Source of the DNA: Akebia trifoliata
Taxonomy: Eukaryota > Streptophyta > Magnoliopsida > Ranunculales > Lardizabalaceae
Length of the DNA: 64,000 bases
Assembly (NCBI GenBank): GCA_017979445.1
Contig: CM030714.1
Location: forward strand, 3,596,001 to 3,660,000
Reading direction: 5' to 3'
Shown here piece after piece: positions 36,545 through 47,984 of the stretch. The position numbers were made by a program, and so were the translations under genes. The first letter of the stretch is position 1; every line of letters begins with the position of its first letter. The notes beneath the pieces were generated by a model that was not told the DNA's origin, searched no databases, and saw nothing but the letters and a program-made list of their open reading frames with translations.

Positions 36545-39500
36545 ATGGTGAAGAAGCGAAAGCACAGTGAGACTAAAGCTTCAGTACCTTCGAAGAAAGA
36601 CGAAAGTGCCCCAGAGAGACCCAAACGGACGCTTTTGGGTTGGAAAGAGAAGGTTAATGAGAAAGAGAACGATTCCCCTGTTTTTAGGAACAAAGAGAAG
36701 GTTTTGGTCACTTGTTCGCGTCGCATTATTTACAGGTAATTTTAATTTTTTTTAACATTTGTTTTATATTATTTTTATTGATTGTGTATGATTTTAATGA
36801 TTTACAGGTACCGACATTTGATGTTGAATGTGGTATCGCTCTTGCCTCACTGTAAGAAAGACAACAAGGTTGAGTCAAAAGAAAGCAAAGGCGCGACTCT
36901 AAATGAGTTAGTTGAGCTTAAGAACTGCTCATCGTGCCTGTTTTTCGAGGTAATATTCACGTTTAAAAAATACTATTTGTGATTGATGGTTAGATACGAT
37001 CTTTAGTGAGATAATGTAATAAAAGTTCTCTTCTTCAGATGTTTCGCAAGTGACAAGACCATGGTAACAAAATTTGGATTCGGTATTTATTTGGCTAGGG
37101 CTTGGTTCAATTAATTCGGATAAATTTGGCAATGTTTCATTAAAAAAATCGGAAATATTAATGATGTTTTTAGATTTGTTACCAAAATCCCTCATCTTTG
37201 ACCTCCCAAATCCTAATGATGAAGAAAATACAATTTTGATAGTGAAAGATAATTTTTTTTTAAATAATATTCCAAGATTAACCAATAAATTATTGATTAA
37301 TTCGTCGATTTATTCGGCTAGTCATAATCGGAGAATTTTACAAAATTTTGAAAAAATTCGGAGAATTTTGTGGCTATGGACAATACAATACTTTAAACCA
37401 TGATTTGGGTTTCTTTTCTATGAAATATGTTGTTTGATCTGTCTAACTATACACGTTGCATGTATTTCTCATTGATGAAAACTGCCGTCTGGTTCATCTT
37501 AGAGATGGTCTTGTCTCTCTACGCTAATTAATGGGTTTTGAATTTAGTTTTACTTGTTTACAAAAAGGGTGTCCTATATGTTATTTTGATCATTTGGGTA
37601 AGCAAATTTGGGTTTTTCTATTTGTGTAGGAATCAAGTCAGAATATATTTTTTTGTTTATATCTAACTTCTCTTCTTGATGTTATATATGGTTCTTTTTT
37701 CCCCCTATTTCAGTGCAGGAAGCAGAAAGATCTTTACCTCTGGATGTCCAAGTGCCCTAATGGACCATCTGTGAAATTTTTAGTTAATGCTGGTAATTTT
37801 TTCTCCTCTTGGTTTCTCATATTATGAAACTGACCTCAGTAGTTTGGATAAGGTGTAGATGGTGATGAATTTTACTTATTATGAAGATTACATAATGAGG
37901 TTTTCCTTGTTGATGTGCATTTCCTTCATGTTATTTAGGATTTTTCATTTTATGTTTTTTCTATTTTATTAAATTATTTAAATATGTTTCACCTTGTTAT
38001 TTAAAGTTTTGCTTGCCAATATGCTTGATTCTGAAGGATTGTATTGTTCTTTTCAGTGCACACAATGGAAGAATTGAAGCTTACTGGAAATCATCTGAGA
38101 GGGTCGCGGCCGATTTTAACGTTCTCCACCAATTTTGATAAAGATCCTCATTGGAAGCTTTTAAAAGAGATAATAACGCAGGTACTTCCAATTTCTCGTT
38201 CTGTTTTTTTTTCTTGGTTGGTTGAATCACAATCATCATTCCGGTTAGCCAGTCTAATACCGAGCTAATTAGTATGTGATTGACCTAGAATGAAAAAAAT
38301 TGAAAAAAAAGAAAGATACAAAATAGACATACAAGCGGTCCTGTCTAAGAATTATAGAAAATTTGGTGGGATCACCAAGATAGTCTCCCACTAAAAACAT
38401 ACCATCGCAGGACAAACCTTTAATTCCTAAAAGATTAGGGACCTAAAGACCAAAGCATTGATCTTTATTATTTAGTAACATACAAACACTCCTAGGGATC
38501 CACCTTGCCTTCCAAAGTCCTAATTCATCTCTCTTACCAAATGCCCCAACATGGCAAATGGTAGTAGAGACCGAGTGATCTTAATCCTACCACAAGAGGA
38601 AAAAGTGTAATGAAGACCCCCTTAATTTGTCCCTTGCATAATCCAACAAATTTCAAAAAGTTCGGAGAAATGACCCCATGTAGCTCTTGAATATTGGCAG
38701 TGAAGAAGTGATTCATTGCCTCCAACTCCTCTTCCACATGATGTAATATTCTGTAATGATCTTGGCGTGAAACATACGATGTATTTTGGAGACCTAAACA
38801 AAGAAAAAATCAATAACAATGGTAGAATGATGAGATTGTTCTTATCAAAAAACAAAAACAAATATGATGAGATTCAATGGTGTATTAGGAAAAAAAAAGG
38901 CTATAAATTCTATAGGCATTGATACTACAGAACTGGGATTTTAAACTAATATTCTTCAGTCCAATATCCAGTCTTAAAATGTTACAAAGTGATTATGCCC
39001 TTGAAAATGATAGTCTAGATTAGATGGTTTAGGATCATCACATCCGTCTGACCTTTGACTTGGTGAATCTTCTAGTGTGCCTTGGGTCTTGACTCGACTG
39101 TTTGTGCGGCACATGGATGTGTAAGTTTATAGAAGATAAGAATTTCATCTTCTCAAGAAACCCCCTAGTAGCCTCATTAGAAAATAGTTGCTTAATAAAT
39201 ATCTGAGCTTTTTAGAAATGTTTTGCCAATCAAATGAATCGGCATTTCTTTAATTTTGTAACTTATTTGGGTATGGACACAATATTTTATGACCTCCTAG
39301 GTGAAAGATACCATTGCCACAGATGAAGCAAGAGCTATCTGGATGGTCAGGCAAATAATGCTGACGTTTAGAGAGGTCTTCAAATTAAATGCTTGTGGTC
39401 ATCCTATTGGGTCAATTTTTGAGATGCTAATTAGTTGTTGGTCTTCTTACCTCAGCATGTGCGCGCCGTACTGTACTGGTATGCTATCAGTATCTTTATT

Positions 39501-42025
39501 GATGGGTTTCTTTAATCTTTTTTTTTTATTATAATGAAATTCACACTTTTGGCATGGTTCATTTTGAGTTGCATTATGGCTGTCAAATTGATAGCACTAC
39601 TTTATCTTTATAGATTAGTTTATCAGCTTATGTAAAACATCTAGCATCGGTTTTTCGACTTTTCAACTACCATCGATGGATTGTTACATTCATTTATTTT
39701 GGCAGATATTTGGAATTCCCAAGGATCACAGAAAAGCTAAACCTTATCATGACCACATATTCGTTTTCTCTATTGTTGATGCTCACATATGGTTCCGGAA
39801 TTACCAGGTACATGTTTGCATTTCATTTGGGATCATTTTGTTTGATGATTTCTTTATAATATGGTGATGTATTTCACTTTAGTTATTATTTGATTTGCAT
39901 TGCAAAATTCATTTTAGGGTAAATATATGGTGGTTTAAGCACTGACATGGTGCATCTCGTATTCCACATGTTTTACGTGCTCTACTTGTGTACCAATGAG
40001 GAGCCTGGGTGCCTATAGCTGCAAATTGCACCAATTGTGATTAGTTTAATTTCTAAGGGTGTCTCTGATGACCCACATGTTGGCTTAAGAATACATGTGC
40101 ACCACAGGCATTCATCATCATCATCAAAGCCTTATCATAGAACTTGAGGCCCGGTGAAGAAATGTTGCTCTTGCATCCAATTCTGTCTAAAACCATGTCC
40201 TCTATTAATTATATGTTAATTCTGATAATCAACTCACCCTACATAAAAGACAGACCTTCAACTGGGACTGTAATCAACTCACCCTACATAAATCTGGTTG
40301 CATGTGAAGTTGGTGTAAGAGTTATAGATGATTTCAGATTTGAGTCTGTACCATGAGAGGAGCAATATGCAGTCATCAGTAGGGGTGCAACTTGGTTCTG
40401 TTTAGGGCCAAATTGGAACCGAACCAACATCTATCTGTAAAAACAAATTGATTAATCTATCCATAAAAAAGTCATTAATCTATGTTCCTAACTCCTAAAA
40501 TGTAGTAAGTCATTAAGGGTTCGGTTCTCCGTTTGGTTTGGTTCTGTACGAACCTTGAACCGAGAACTGAACAAAATTGATCAGTTCTCTATTTTCTCAA
40601 CACAGAGCCAAACTTCAACTTGTTTCAAACCAGCCCAAAGCTATTGGTTTGGTTCGGTTCTCGGTTTGAACCGGGCCGAGTTGCACTCCTAGTCATCAAT
40701 ACATGAACTGACTCAAAGCATCTGTTAGTTTACATTATGTAACACCAGGATACAACCTTAGTATTCTTTGGGATAGTATGTGTTGTTTTCTAGTACAAGA
40801 ACCAGCCAGATCATATGGTACCAGACTTGCATTCTTTTGGATGATTACAAGGTATATAAAAGGTTTGGTTAATTAATATTTAGACCATTTGATTAGGTGA
40901 TTTTGGGATACAAGATCTCTGGGCAGGACCATGGTTCGAGTGTGATGTAGACTGTACATACATGCTATCATACTAAAAAAAAAAAAAAAAATTTAATACA
41001 AGGGGGACAGTTCCTTTCTGAATACTGGCCTCTTTTAGATGTTGTATGATGTTGAAAGCTACTCTTCTTATTGCAAAATGGCTTATAACATATATATTAC
41101 TGTCTTCGGCAGATTTCTGTTCCTCACAATGAAACAGATAAAGTGGACCGTGGCGGTCTGGACAAAATGACCCTTGTGGAGGTTTGTAACACTTTTAAGT
41201 TTCAGGACTTTTTTCCTGCACTTGCATCGAAAACATTGACAAATTTGTGTACTGTTTGTGGATAGGTTGGTCCAAGGTTTTGCTTAAACCCAATAAAGAT
41301 ATTTGGTGGCAGCTTTGGAGGCCCAACCTTGTATGAGAACCCATTTTACATATCTCCGAACCAGGTTAGAAAATTATTGTTTGTTTGGCGTGTTGTGCTT
41401 CTAAAACTATATTTCAATAGACAAATGATGTCGACAAGGAAGATGGGGAACCACAAACCTTCGATCAAAACTCCGCCTTCACCCGTATACCTATCAAAAG
41501 ATTAAAAAAAAAAAGAAAAAAAAAAGGAAAAAAGTAGGGAGAGTCTCCTCACACAATGAGACATTCTCGGTCATCCATCACAATTGTGTGGTGATGACCA
41601 TCTAATTCTTAACTAGTCTTTCCATGGAATATTTTTGCTATATTACTTTTCTTGACTGCATCCAGAACCTCACAATAGTTTGGAAAGTTAAGTTCCTTCG
41701 AATCAAAACCCTCCTTTACCCTAATACCTAATAAAAAGAAAGTTAGGTTCATTTGTCTTGGGTCGACTTTCAGCCCTAGAGATATTCTTGCTCAGACCAC
41801 ATTGATTTGGGTTCCTAATCCCTTGTGTGTGTGTCATGTGTCTAACTAGCAAGGATTACATCATGTAATTATTCGTCTTTTTGAGACTTTCAGATTCGAG
41901 CATTAGAGAAGAGGAAAAAGGCTGGTAAGTATGCGAAGAAGATCAAGGCCAAGACAAGGAGGAAGATGCATGAGCAATCAAATCCACTGAAGCCCGACGA
42001 ATTTGCAGGTCTCTGGAAGGAATGA
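36545..42025 (+). CDS. BRX1: BRX1, Brix-domain 60S ribosome biogenesis protein
   Basis: Eight GT-AG exons: 36545-36735, 36808-36949, 37714-37792, 38057-38181, 39706-39807, 41113-41181, 41266-41364, 41894-42025. They sum to 939 nt and 312 aa, all phases closing. The start MVKKRKHSET matches the basic N terminus of plant BRX1; an in-frame ATG 30 bases upstream exists but gives a non-conserved extension. The Brix domain spans about residues 55-245, with blocks SSCLFFECRKQKDLYLWM, GSRPILTFSTNFD and GPRFCLNPIKIFGGSFGG. The C terminus is lysine/arginine-rich (KKAGKYAKKIKAKTRRK), consistent with RNA binding and nucleolar location. In yeast BRX1 is needed for 27S pre-rRNA processing in early 60S particles. 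Introns 4 and 5 carry LINE fragments and a hAT element. Confidence 0.95.
38520..38760 (-). pseudogene. L1-type LINE fragment (zf-RVT region) in BRX1 intron 4
   Basis: On the minus strand one frame reads ESLLHCQYSRATWGHFSELF, which resembles the zinc-binding zf-RVT segment after the reverse transcriptase in plant L1 elements. A second frame continues with LGHLVREMN, like the following W-x-E-R-N block. The copy is frameshifted and lacks the reverse transcriptase. Surrounding sequence from about 38270 may belong to it. Confidence 0.45.
40108..40220 (-). mobile_element. RTE LINE 3' tail in BRX1 intron 5
   Basis: On the plus strand CATCATCATCATCAAAGCC and TTATCATAGAACTTGAGG reproduce the reverse complement of an RTE 3' end (GGCTTTGATGATGATGATG), like that at 28527. 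Only the last hundred or so bases can be recognised. Confidence 0.5.
40380..40691. mobile_element. hAT-type MITE in BRX1 intron 5
   Basis: The 312-bp element starts TAGGGGTGCAACTTGG and ends CCGAGTTGCACTCCTA, inverted with two mismatches. The flanking octamers are GTCATCAG (40372-40379) and GTCATCAA (40692-40699), identical at 7 of 8. Sub-terminal CGGTTC and GAACCGA words are repeated in both orientations, as in hAT elements. There is no coding capacity. Confidence 0.85.
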
Positions 42026-42546
42026 TGAACCAACCAACCATTTGATGGTGTTTGTTTCAATGGGACTTAAAAATTCCTTGATCGCAAAAGAGATTTTAAA
42101 CCTTGCTCAGAAAATTTCTACTGAATTCTACGACTTTGGAAGATCTAGAACAATGATATCATCATATGGTTACTACATTATTTAACAAATATCGTATACT
42201 TTTTCAAATTGATTAAGCCACATTTTTGTCCTTTTCAGGTTTTATAAGAACTCTCCAGTTTCCCCTCATAAGGGAGCTTATTGTATTATTTTTATTGTAG
42301 ACCAACTTAAGGATTGAATGTTTTATATTTTATTGCAAAACAACTTTGAGGTGGTGGTCTTGGTCTACTTTATACTTTGGAGTACTGGTTTGGGTGGATA
42401 AGGAGGGGTTTCTCAATTGCAGATTAGTCTGTTGGCGGGGTTTCAAGAAGATTCCTCCACCTCATACTTCTAGAACTTTGGGAGGGTTTTAAGCAGGAGT
42501 GCAAGTTGATAAAAGGATTAATGACGGGATTCAAAGATTATTTGAG

Positions 42547-43350
42547 AAAAAAGGCTATAAATTCTATAGGTGTTAAGTGAAGTCAAGGTGAGGGCCTTGG
42601 TGCGCATCGGGCATGCCTTGAGGTGGGGCAGACCGAAGGTGCCTTGACACGTTTGAGTTTGAAGGCAGTGTAAGTGTGGTATACGAAGGCGTACACCTCA
42701 TTAAAGCTGTTAAAAAAAGGAAAAAAAAAAAACTCACCCTGCATAAATCTGTTTGCATGTGAAGTAGGTGTAGCTGCTATAGTTGACGGGTCATCTCAAA
42801 GGCATGGTTTGTTTTAATTCCTAAGACATTTTTTAGAATCTCACCTAAGATGACTCAAATAAATCGGATATCTCATTCAAGCCGACTTGGTCTCGTTCAG
42901 TCGAAACAAGTTTTGAAACCATGCTTGCAATAAAAATAGTGACAAATATACCTTGTGTACTCTATGTGGTTAATGGAAAGGTTGGTCCAAGGTTTTTCTT
43001 AAACCCAACAAAGATATTTGGTGGAAGCTTTGGATGCCCGACATTGTATGAGAACCTGTTTTACATATCTCCCAGCCAGGTAAGAAGGTTAGTGTTTTTG
43101 GCTCCGTTGTGCTTCTAAAACGATATTTTAATAGACAAATCATGTCTACAAAACTCCGCCTTAACCCATATACCTATCAAAAGAAAAAAAAAAAAAAAAA
43201 CACTTAAGGGGACTCCAAATTTCTGATCACAATGACCCTGTACACTTTAGAAATGCAGATTTTGTAGAGTTCATGTTTTTGAGGTACTCTAATATCCTCT
43301 ATAATACATTTATTTTATTTTATTGTAGACCAACTTAAGGATTGGATGTG
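42547..43350 (+). pseudogene. Decayed partial tandem duplication of the BRX1 3' half
   Basis: The segment directly downstream of BRX1 contains, in order, pieces matching BRX1 intron 4 (AAGGCTATAAATTCTATAGG, source about 38897), intron 5 (ACTCACCCTGCATAAATCTG, source 40277), all of exon 7 with its intron flanks (copy exon 42981-43079, source 41266-41364) and the 3' UTR (GTAGACCAACTTAAGGATTG, source about 42298). The exon 7 copy stays open and reads GPRFFLNPTKIFGG, with several substitutions and a GTAAGA donor. Exons 6 and 8 are missing. Intron sequence is present, so this arose by DNA duplication and not by retrotransposition. It cannot make a Brix protein. A CATGGTTT-ended element sits inside it at about 42803-42923. 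Confidence 0.85.
42803..42923. mobile_element. Degenerate copy of the CATGGTTTT hAT family
   Basis: The left end is CATGGTTTGTTTTAA and the right end CAAGTTTTGAAACCATG, with TCTCGTTCAGTCGAAAC inside, like the elements at 28179 and 56724. The flanks do not give a convincing 8-bp duplication. It lies inside the BRX1 partial duplication. Confidence 0.5.
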
Positions 43351-43500
43351 TTGTAGTTCAACTATTCAAATACTAACTAAATTACTGAGAAGAAATGAGA
43401 AACACCTTGGTAGAGAATAACTTGGCAGTATTATACATTTAGGTAGGAAGTTAAGGCTTTGTTTGGATTGAGAGAAGTAGAAAGAAGAGAAACTCATTAA

Positions 43501-44112
43501 CGCTGTGTTTAGATTGAAAGAAATGGAGTTCTCTCCATTTCTCCTGTTTGGATTGTTAAGTGGGAAGAGAAGAGAAGAATTGGGGAGAGGAGAGAAAAAA
43601 AATGTGAGTTTTCTTTCTCTCCAAAAGTGGAGAGAAATGAAGAGAAATCTTTTAAAAATATTTTATAATACCAACTCTACCCTTAAATCTCTTTTAAGAT
43701 ATTTTAAAATTTCAAAGTTGTCCAAAGTTCTCTCCAGTCAATCCAAACATGGTGGAAAGAAATTTAAATTTCTCTTCTCCTCTTTTATGTTATGTTTGGA
43801 TTGAGAGAAATGAAGAGAAGAGAAGAGAAATTTTCTCTCCACCATGTTTGGATTGACAAGAGAGAACTTGAGACAATTTTGAAATTTTAAAATATCTTAA
43901 AAGAGATTTAGGGGTAGAGTTGGAATTAAAAAAATATTTTTAAGGGATTTCTCTCCTCTTCTCATTACTTTTGGACAGAAAGAAAACTCATTTTTTTCTC
44001 TCTTCTCGCCAATTCTTTTCTATTGTCTTCTCACTTAACAATCCAAATAAGAAAAATAGAGACTCATTTCTTCTCTTCTCTTCTCTTCTCTTCTCTCAGT
44101 CCAAATACAACG
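43501..44112. mobile_element. 612-bp palindromic Tourist-like foldback MITE
   Basis: Nearly the whole element is one inverted repeat with two arms of about 300 bases meeting near 43790. The left arm has CCAACTCTACCCTTAAATCT and TTTTAAGATATTTTAAAAT; the right arm has AGATTTAGGGGTAGAGTTGG and ATTTTAAAATATCTTAAAA. The ends are CGCTGTGTTTAGATTGAAAG and CTCTCAGTCCAAATACAACG. TAA lies outside both ends (43498-43500, 44113-44115), as in PIF/Harbinger elements. A further GGCTTTGTTTGGATTGAGAG copy at about 43455 suggests a nested or duplicated left end. Confidence 0.8.
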
Positions 44113-44295
44113 TAAGAGTTTATCGTAGAGGTCCCCTTTGAAATTACCTAATAATAGTGGACTACCCTTCAAGTGGTGTTATAGTGCTGCACCTACTTTT
44201 TAATGCTTGACAAGTAATGAAAATTATATAGGAAGATAGTCGTATGGTTAAGGAGATGAATTTTTATCATTTTTTCTTAATCGCAATACGAGAGG

Positions 44296-44740
44296 CTCCC
44301 CTTTTTCGAGGATGATTTACACATTGTCCCCCACGCTTTGGTGAATATCAGAGATATGCCCCCATATTTTGAAACTAATGACATCCCCCTTTATTTTCCT
44401 TCCCAAAATCCATCTGTCTTCTTCAACTTGTAAAATTTTTAACCATCATCTTCATCTTTATGATTTTATTTACTTCAACTTGCAATTTCAAGGCAAGATA
44501 AGATAGGGTTTTTACAGTAAGATCAAAATGATGAGATTTTAAGTTGAAAAATCCCTTCAACATGTAAAGTTTTTAACAATCATCTTCATCCCTATGATTT
44601 TATTTACTTCAACCAATAGGATTCTTACGGTAAGTTTAAAATGATGAGATGTTAGATTGAAAAATCTTGGTCTCGTTATTTTTATAATGTAAAAAGGTAA
44701 AAAATGATGGATTGAAAACAAAAGTTGAATAGATTTAATT
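44296..44740. mobile_element. Copy of the dispersed MITE-like family
   Basis: It starts GATGATTTACACATTG with CCCCCACGCTTTGGTGAATA, then contains two internal copies of a CAACTTGTAAAATTTTTAAC/ATCATCTTCATC block (44420 and 44560). The family is described at 8745-9340. Confidence 0.5.
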
Positions 44741-44861
44741 TACTCAAGTTTGGACAATGGAATGTCGATAATCCAAATTCACATTCAAAAAAATAAGTAT
44801 CATTTGAAATTTTCATAATCAGATTTGAATTTCAATAGTATCTCATCCAAGATAGAAACAG

Positions 44862-44985
44862 AGTTAAATGGATTATATCGTCCGAGATGAGTTCTCATCC
44901 ATGGATTAGACATCAAAACTCACAGTTAAATGGATTATATCGTCCGAGATGAGTTCTCATCCATGGATTAGACATCAAACTGAGT
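44862..44985. repeat. 62-bp tandem duplication
   Basis: Units 44862-44923 and 44924-44985 are essentially identical through AGTTAAATGGATTATATCG, TCCGAGATGAGTTCTCATCC and ATGGATTAGACATCAAA. The words resemble the interior of the CATGGTTTT hAT family (for example 57040-57120), so this is probably a duplicated piece of such an element. Confidence 0.9.
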
Positions 44986-45192
44986 TTTGAATATCGATAA
45001 TAATTTGATGAGGTTTGAAAATGTTGTTGATCAATTTTATGTTGAGCAAAAGATGATCAAAATTTCACATTATAGAGAGAGATGTTGAAAAAAAAGTCTA
45101 CTTTATTTATGTATAGTTCTCAAGAGCACAAACATGAAGCTAAACGGGAAAAAAGAGCAGAAAAACAACACATTGAAATTTATTTATTTATT

Positions 45193-47212
45193 TTAAGTAA
45201 TGGTCCAATTGGTTTCACTTCCTACACGTGGCATACTGTTGATCCTAGAGTAAACATCAACCTTGAAGTTGGCCCCACACATCATTCCCTCACTGTCTAC
45301 CCTTGGCATTGCTTTCATCTTGTTGATTGGGTGCTCATAGCTCCTCACCCCTCCTTCACTGTGAAACATACAACCTGCACCACCCAATCAATCATATATC
45401 AACCTTCATAATCTATCAATATCATCAATCAGATTGATCCAATAACATGGGCACATCTTGGGCCTAAGTAGTGGGCCTGTAATTTTTTGTGACCAACCAA
45501 AATATTTTGCCAGATAGTAGGAAACTAAGAACAGGAGTTAGATAGCTATCAAACTCCCAGTAGTACAGTGTTCTAAATCGTATTTTTATACTTTTATTAC
45601 CAAAATACGTTTTACATACCAGTAGGGAAAGGCGCGAAGGATTTGGCACAGCTTTCTTTAATGACCTCCAAATCGTCAGAAATTACAACCGAACCATCAG
45701 ATGCAATACCCCAAAATAGTTTAACCCCTCCATCCGATCCCTGCCACCACACCGAAACATGCATGCATTAACATCAAAATGACAAAAATGCCCTCAAATC
45801 ATAAATTTTATGTTTGGCGGTTAAGAGGGAGAAGAGAAGACAACGTACCAGAGCAACAAAGATGGTTCTGGCCTTGTTATCGTAGATGATGAAAGCAAAG
45901 CTACCATCGAGATCCTTTACTACCTGATCAGCTGGGTATGGACCCCGGTCTCGAAGGGTTCGATACGCCTCGATCACCAACATTGCCTCATTGGTCCCTT
46001 TTGAGAGACCATACTGCTTGATAAGTGGGCATAGGTTGTTCAAGCTCCCCAAGAACAAGCAATACATTTCATCCAAACCACAAAACAACCTTCACAAAAA
46101 CAAAAACAAAATCTTAATTGTTAATCATCATTTTATATATTTTTTATATAAGAGTAACAAGATTTCAAATCATTTGCTTGTGAAGGGTATTTTGGTCATA
46201 ATACTACTAATAAGTGGGCTTGGCCTGAATAGTACCAATTATTGGGGGAAAAAGAGGGTTGTCAGGTGATGTTCATCTCTAGTTAAATCCTTTTATAGAA
46301 CTTCAGATCGATTGTTTGCTAGGGTATTTTGGTCATAAAATACTAATCAGTTGGCCCCTGGCCTGTTTTTTCTCCTTGTTTTTAAGCCCAAATGGGATTC
46401 ATGTTAGAGGGTATTTTGGTCTTAATGCTACTATAACTCCTATTTTCTTAAGCCCAATTTTCAAATGGGCTACACTTAACGCACCTATTAATTAACCATA
46501 GACCTTTGAGTAATGGTTTTATGAACGATTCCGGTTCGATACAGTGATCCAATTTGAATCAAACGAGTCAAACCTTCCCAAACAGTTCCTCAGATACCAC
46601 AAAAATAATCGATTTTTTTTGCAGACGTTACATATAAAAATCGGATTTTATTTAGATCGAATATTTAAGGGTAGTCCAGTCCAGACACCAGAATCCGATT
46701 CTATTATCCTATAGTTGAATTCCAAAATCAGGAAGTTATGTTGGTTAGGATTAACGAAGCAATTCTCCACACACACACACACACAAAAAAAAAAAAAATC
46801 GACTAGAATCAGAACCCATTTCTTAGGATCTGTTTGTGACTATTCTCATAATGGATTATGAGAACACGATTCTGAATTTCTAAATCAAGATAATCCACAT
46901 TAGTAAACTATCTCAATACCGACTCACAAGAGTCGACTCAGATATGACTGAGTTTTAAAACGATCGATACAGAAAGCGATTGATAATAGATTACACGCAC
47001 CTCTGGTGAGCCGAGTAAGCCCGGTCCGGTCGAGTGTAAGCGAGAGCAGCCGCGTTCCCAAAGCTCATAGAGTAGGAATTATTGTGATGAGAAGACAAGA
47101 AGGCCTTGAGAATCTCTTCTGGAAGCTTTGGCTTCTTTGATCCCTTCGATTGTGAAGGACTGTTAAGCTCCTGAGGAGGATTAGCAATCGCTTTCTGAAA
47201 AATCGCCAACAT
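45193..47212 (-). CDS. AILP1: TSJT1/AILP1-type DUF3700 protein
   Basis: Four GT-AG exons, in transcript order: 47212-47001, 46089-45849, 45740-45620, 45374-45193. They sum to 756 nt and 251 aa, all phases closing, equal to the usual family length. The family hallmarks are present: YGL at about 97-99 and LRDR at about 116-119 within AYRTLRDRGPYPADQV. SDGGVKLFWGIASDGSVV and a C-terminal SMPRVGSETNW also appear. The fold is that of a class II glutamine amidotransferase domain as in asparagine synthetase, but the protein starts MLAIF with no cysteine at position 2, so glutaminase activity is not expected. Relatives are called stem-specific protein TSJT1 or aluminium-induced protein with YGL and LRDR motifs; they respond to metal, sugar or auxin signals and have no agreed biochemical function. 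Confidence 0.92.
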
Positions 47213-47317
47213 TTCTTTCTTTCTTTCAAATAACCTTGAAAAATATTATATATTGTTTTCTGCTTTAAATTCCAAGACGGGAGTCGGGAAGGTGGAAGAT
47301 GTTTGGTGTGAGTGTAG

Positions 47318-47325
47318 TATATATA
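47318..47325 (-). promoter_or_regulatory. TATA box of the TSJT1/AILP1 gene
   Basis: TATATATA lies about 106 bases upstream of the start codon on the minus strand and is followed by CTATA-poor, CT-rich leader sequence. This gives a short leader of about 75 bases if transcription starts near 47290. Confidence 0.6.
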
Positions 47326-47511
47326 GAGAGAGGTTTGTGTCTTCGTTAATAGGTTAGTAGGTGGCAATATTATCTTCTATCCATTTGGCACTTTTGACCT
47401 TGGACTGTGTTGGGTTGGAAGGATAAGTTTACACAGTTATCGATGTTTTATTATTTATTTCAAATATGGAGACCGACTTCAAAATTTTGAAGACACCCTC
47501 GTCCTACATGA

Positions 47512-47517
47512 CACGTG
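47512..47517. promoter_or_regulatory. G-box/ABRE-like CACGTG upstream of TSJT1/AILP1
   Basis: The palindrome CACGTG sits in ACACGTGG, about 190 bases upstream of the TATA box. ACACGTGG is the core of an ABA-responsive element bound by bZIP factors. Regulation by ABA is inference from this single site. Confidence 0.45.
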
Positions 47518-47539
47518 GTCTTCTTTTTTTTCCAACTAA

Positions 47540-47775
47540 TTACATACTCCCTCGTTGTGAATATTTCACAAACCAACCACCTTTATGTCTTGAAATTGAC
47601 GATATATCCCTTGACCTTAGTCTTTGTTGAGGTCATTATCTTTTCAAAGAGGTTGAAAATAATCAATTTTGAAAAGAAAGATTAAAGAAACTTTAGGCTA
47701 TTTTTCTCTTAGTTTATAAGAGTTCGTGGTGCAAGGGCAGGTCGTCTATTTGAAAATATAGGAAATATCAAATAT
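47540..47775. mobile_element. Short copy of the dispersed MITE-like family
   Basis: Inverted edges are present: CACCTTTATGTCTTGAAATT on the left and TCTATTTGAAAATATAGG on the right. Interior words such as CCCTTGACCTTAGTC match other copies. It is degenerate. Confidence 0.4.
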
Positions 47776-47984
47776 TGACCTATACATCAAGTGAGATCAA
47801 ACGTTCCTACAATTCTTTGACGTGGGTTGACTGCTTCAAAGTCTTTTGTTTGATTGGGTGTGATGTGAGGTGGATTTATAATTTGATAAATGTGTCATGT
47901 AAAGATAATGATTTCTTTCAATATTACGCTTTGCACCTTCAATCTTTTTTTTTTTTTTTTTAACTTCTTTAAATTTGTTTGATA

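Noticed and set aside
37074..37403. A 109-codon open frame in BRX1 intron 2
   Set aside because: No conserved motif, and it sits inside an intron whose flanking exons join in phase without it.
39301..39534. A 77-codon frame in BRX1 intron 4
   Set aside because: BRX1 exons 4 and 5 join directly to give the conserved Brix sequence; the frame has no recognisable relative.
45082..45411. A 109-codon plus-strand frame
   Set aside because: It is the antisense shadow of the last exon of the TSJT1/AILP1 gene.
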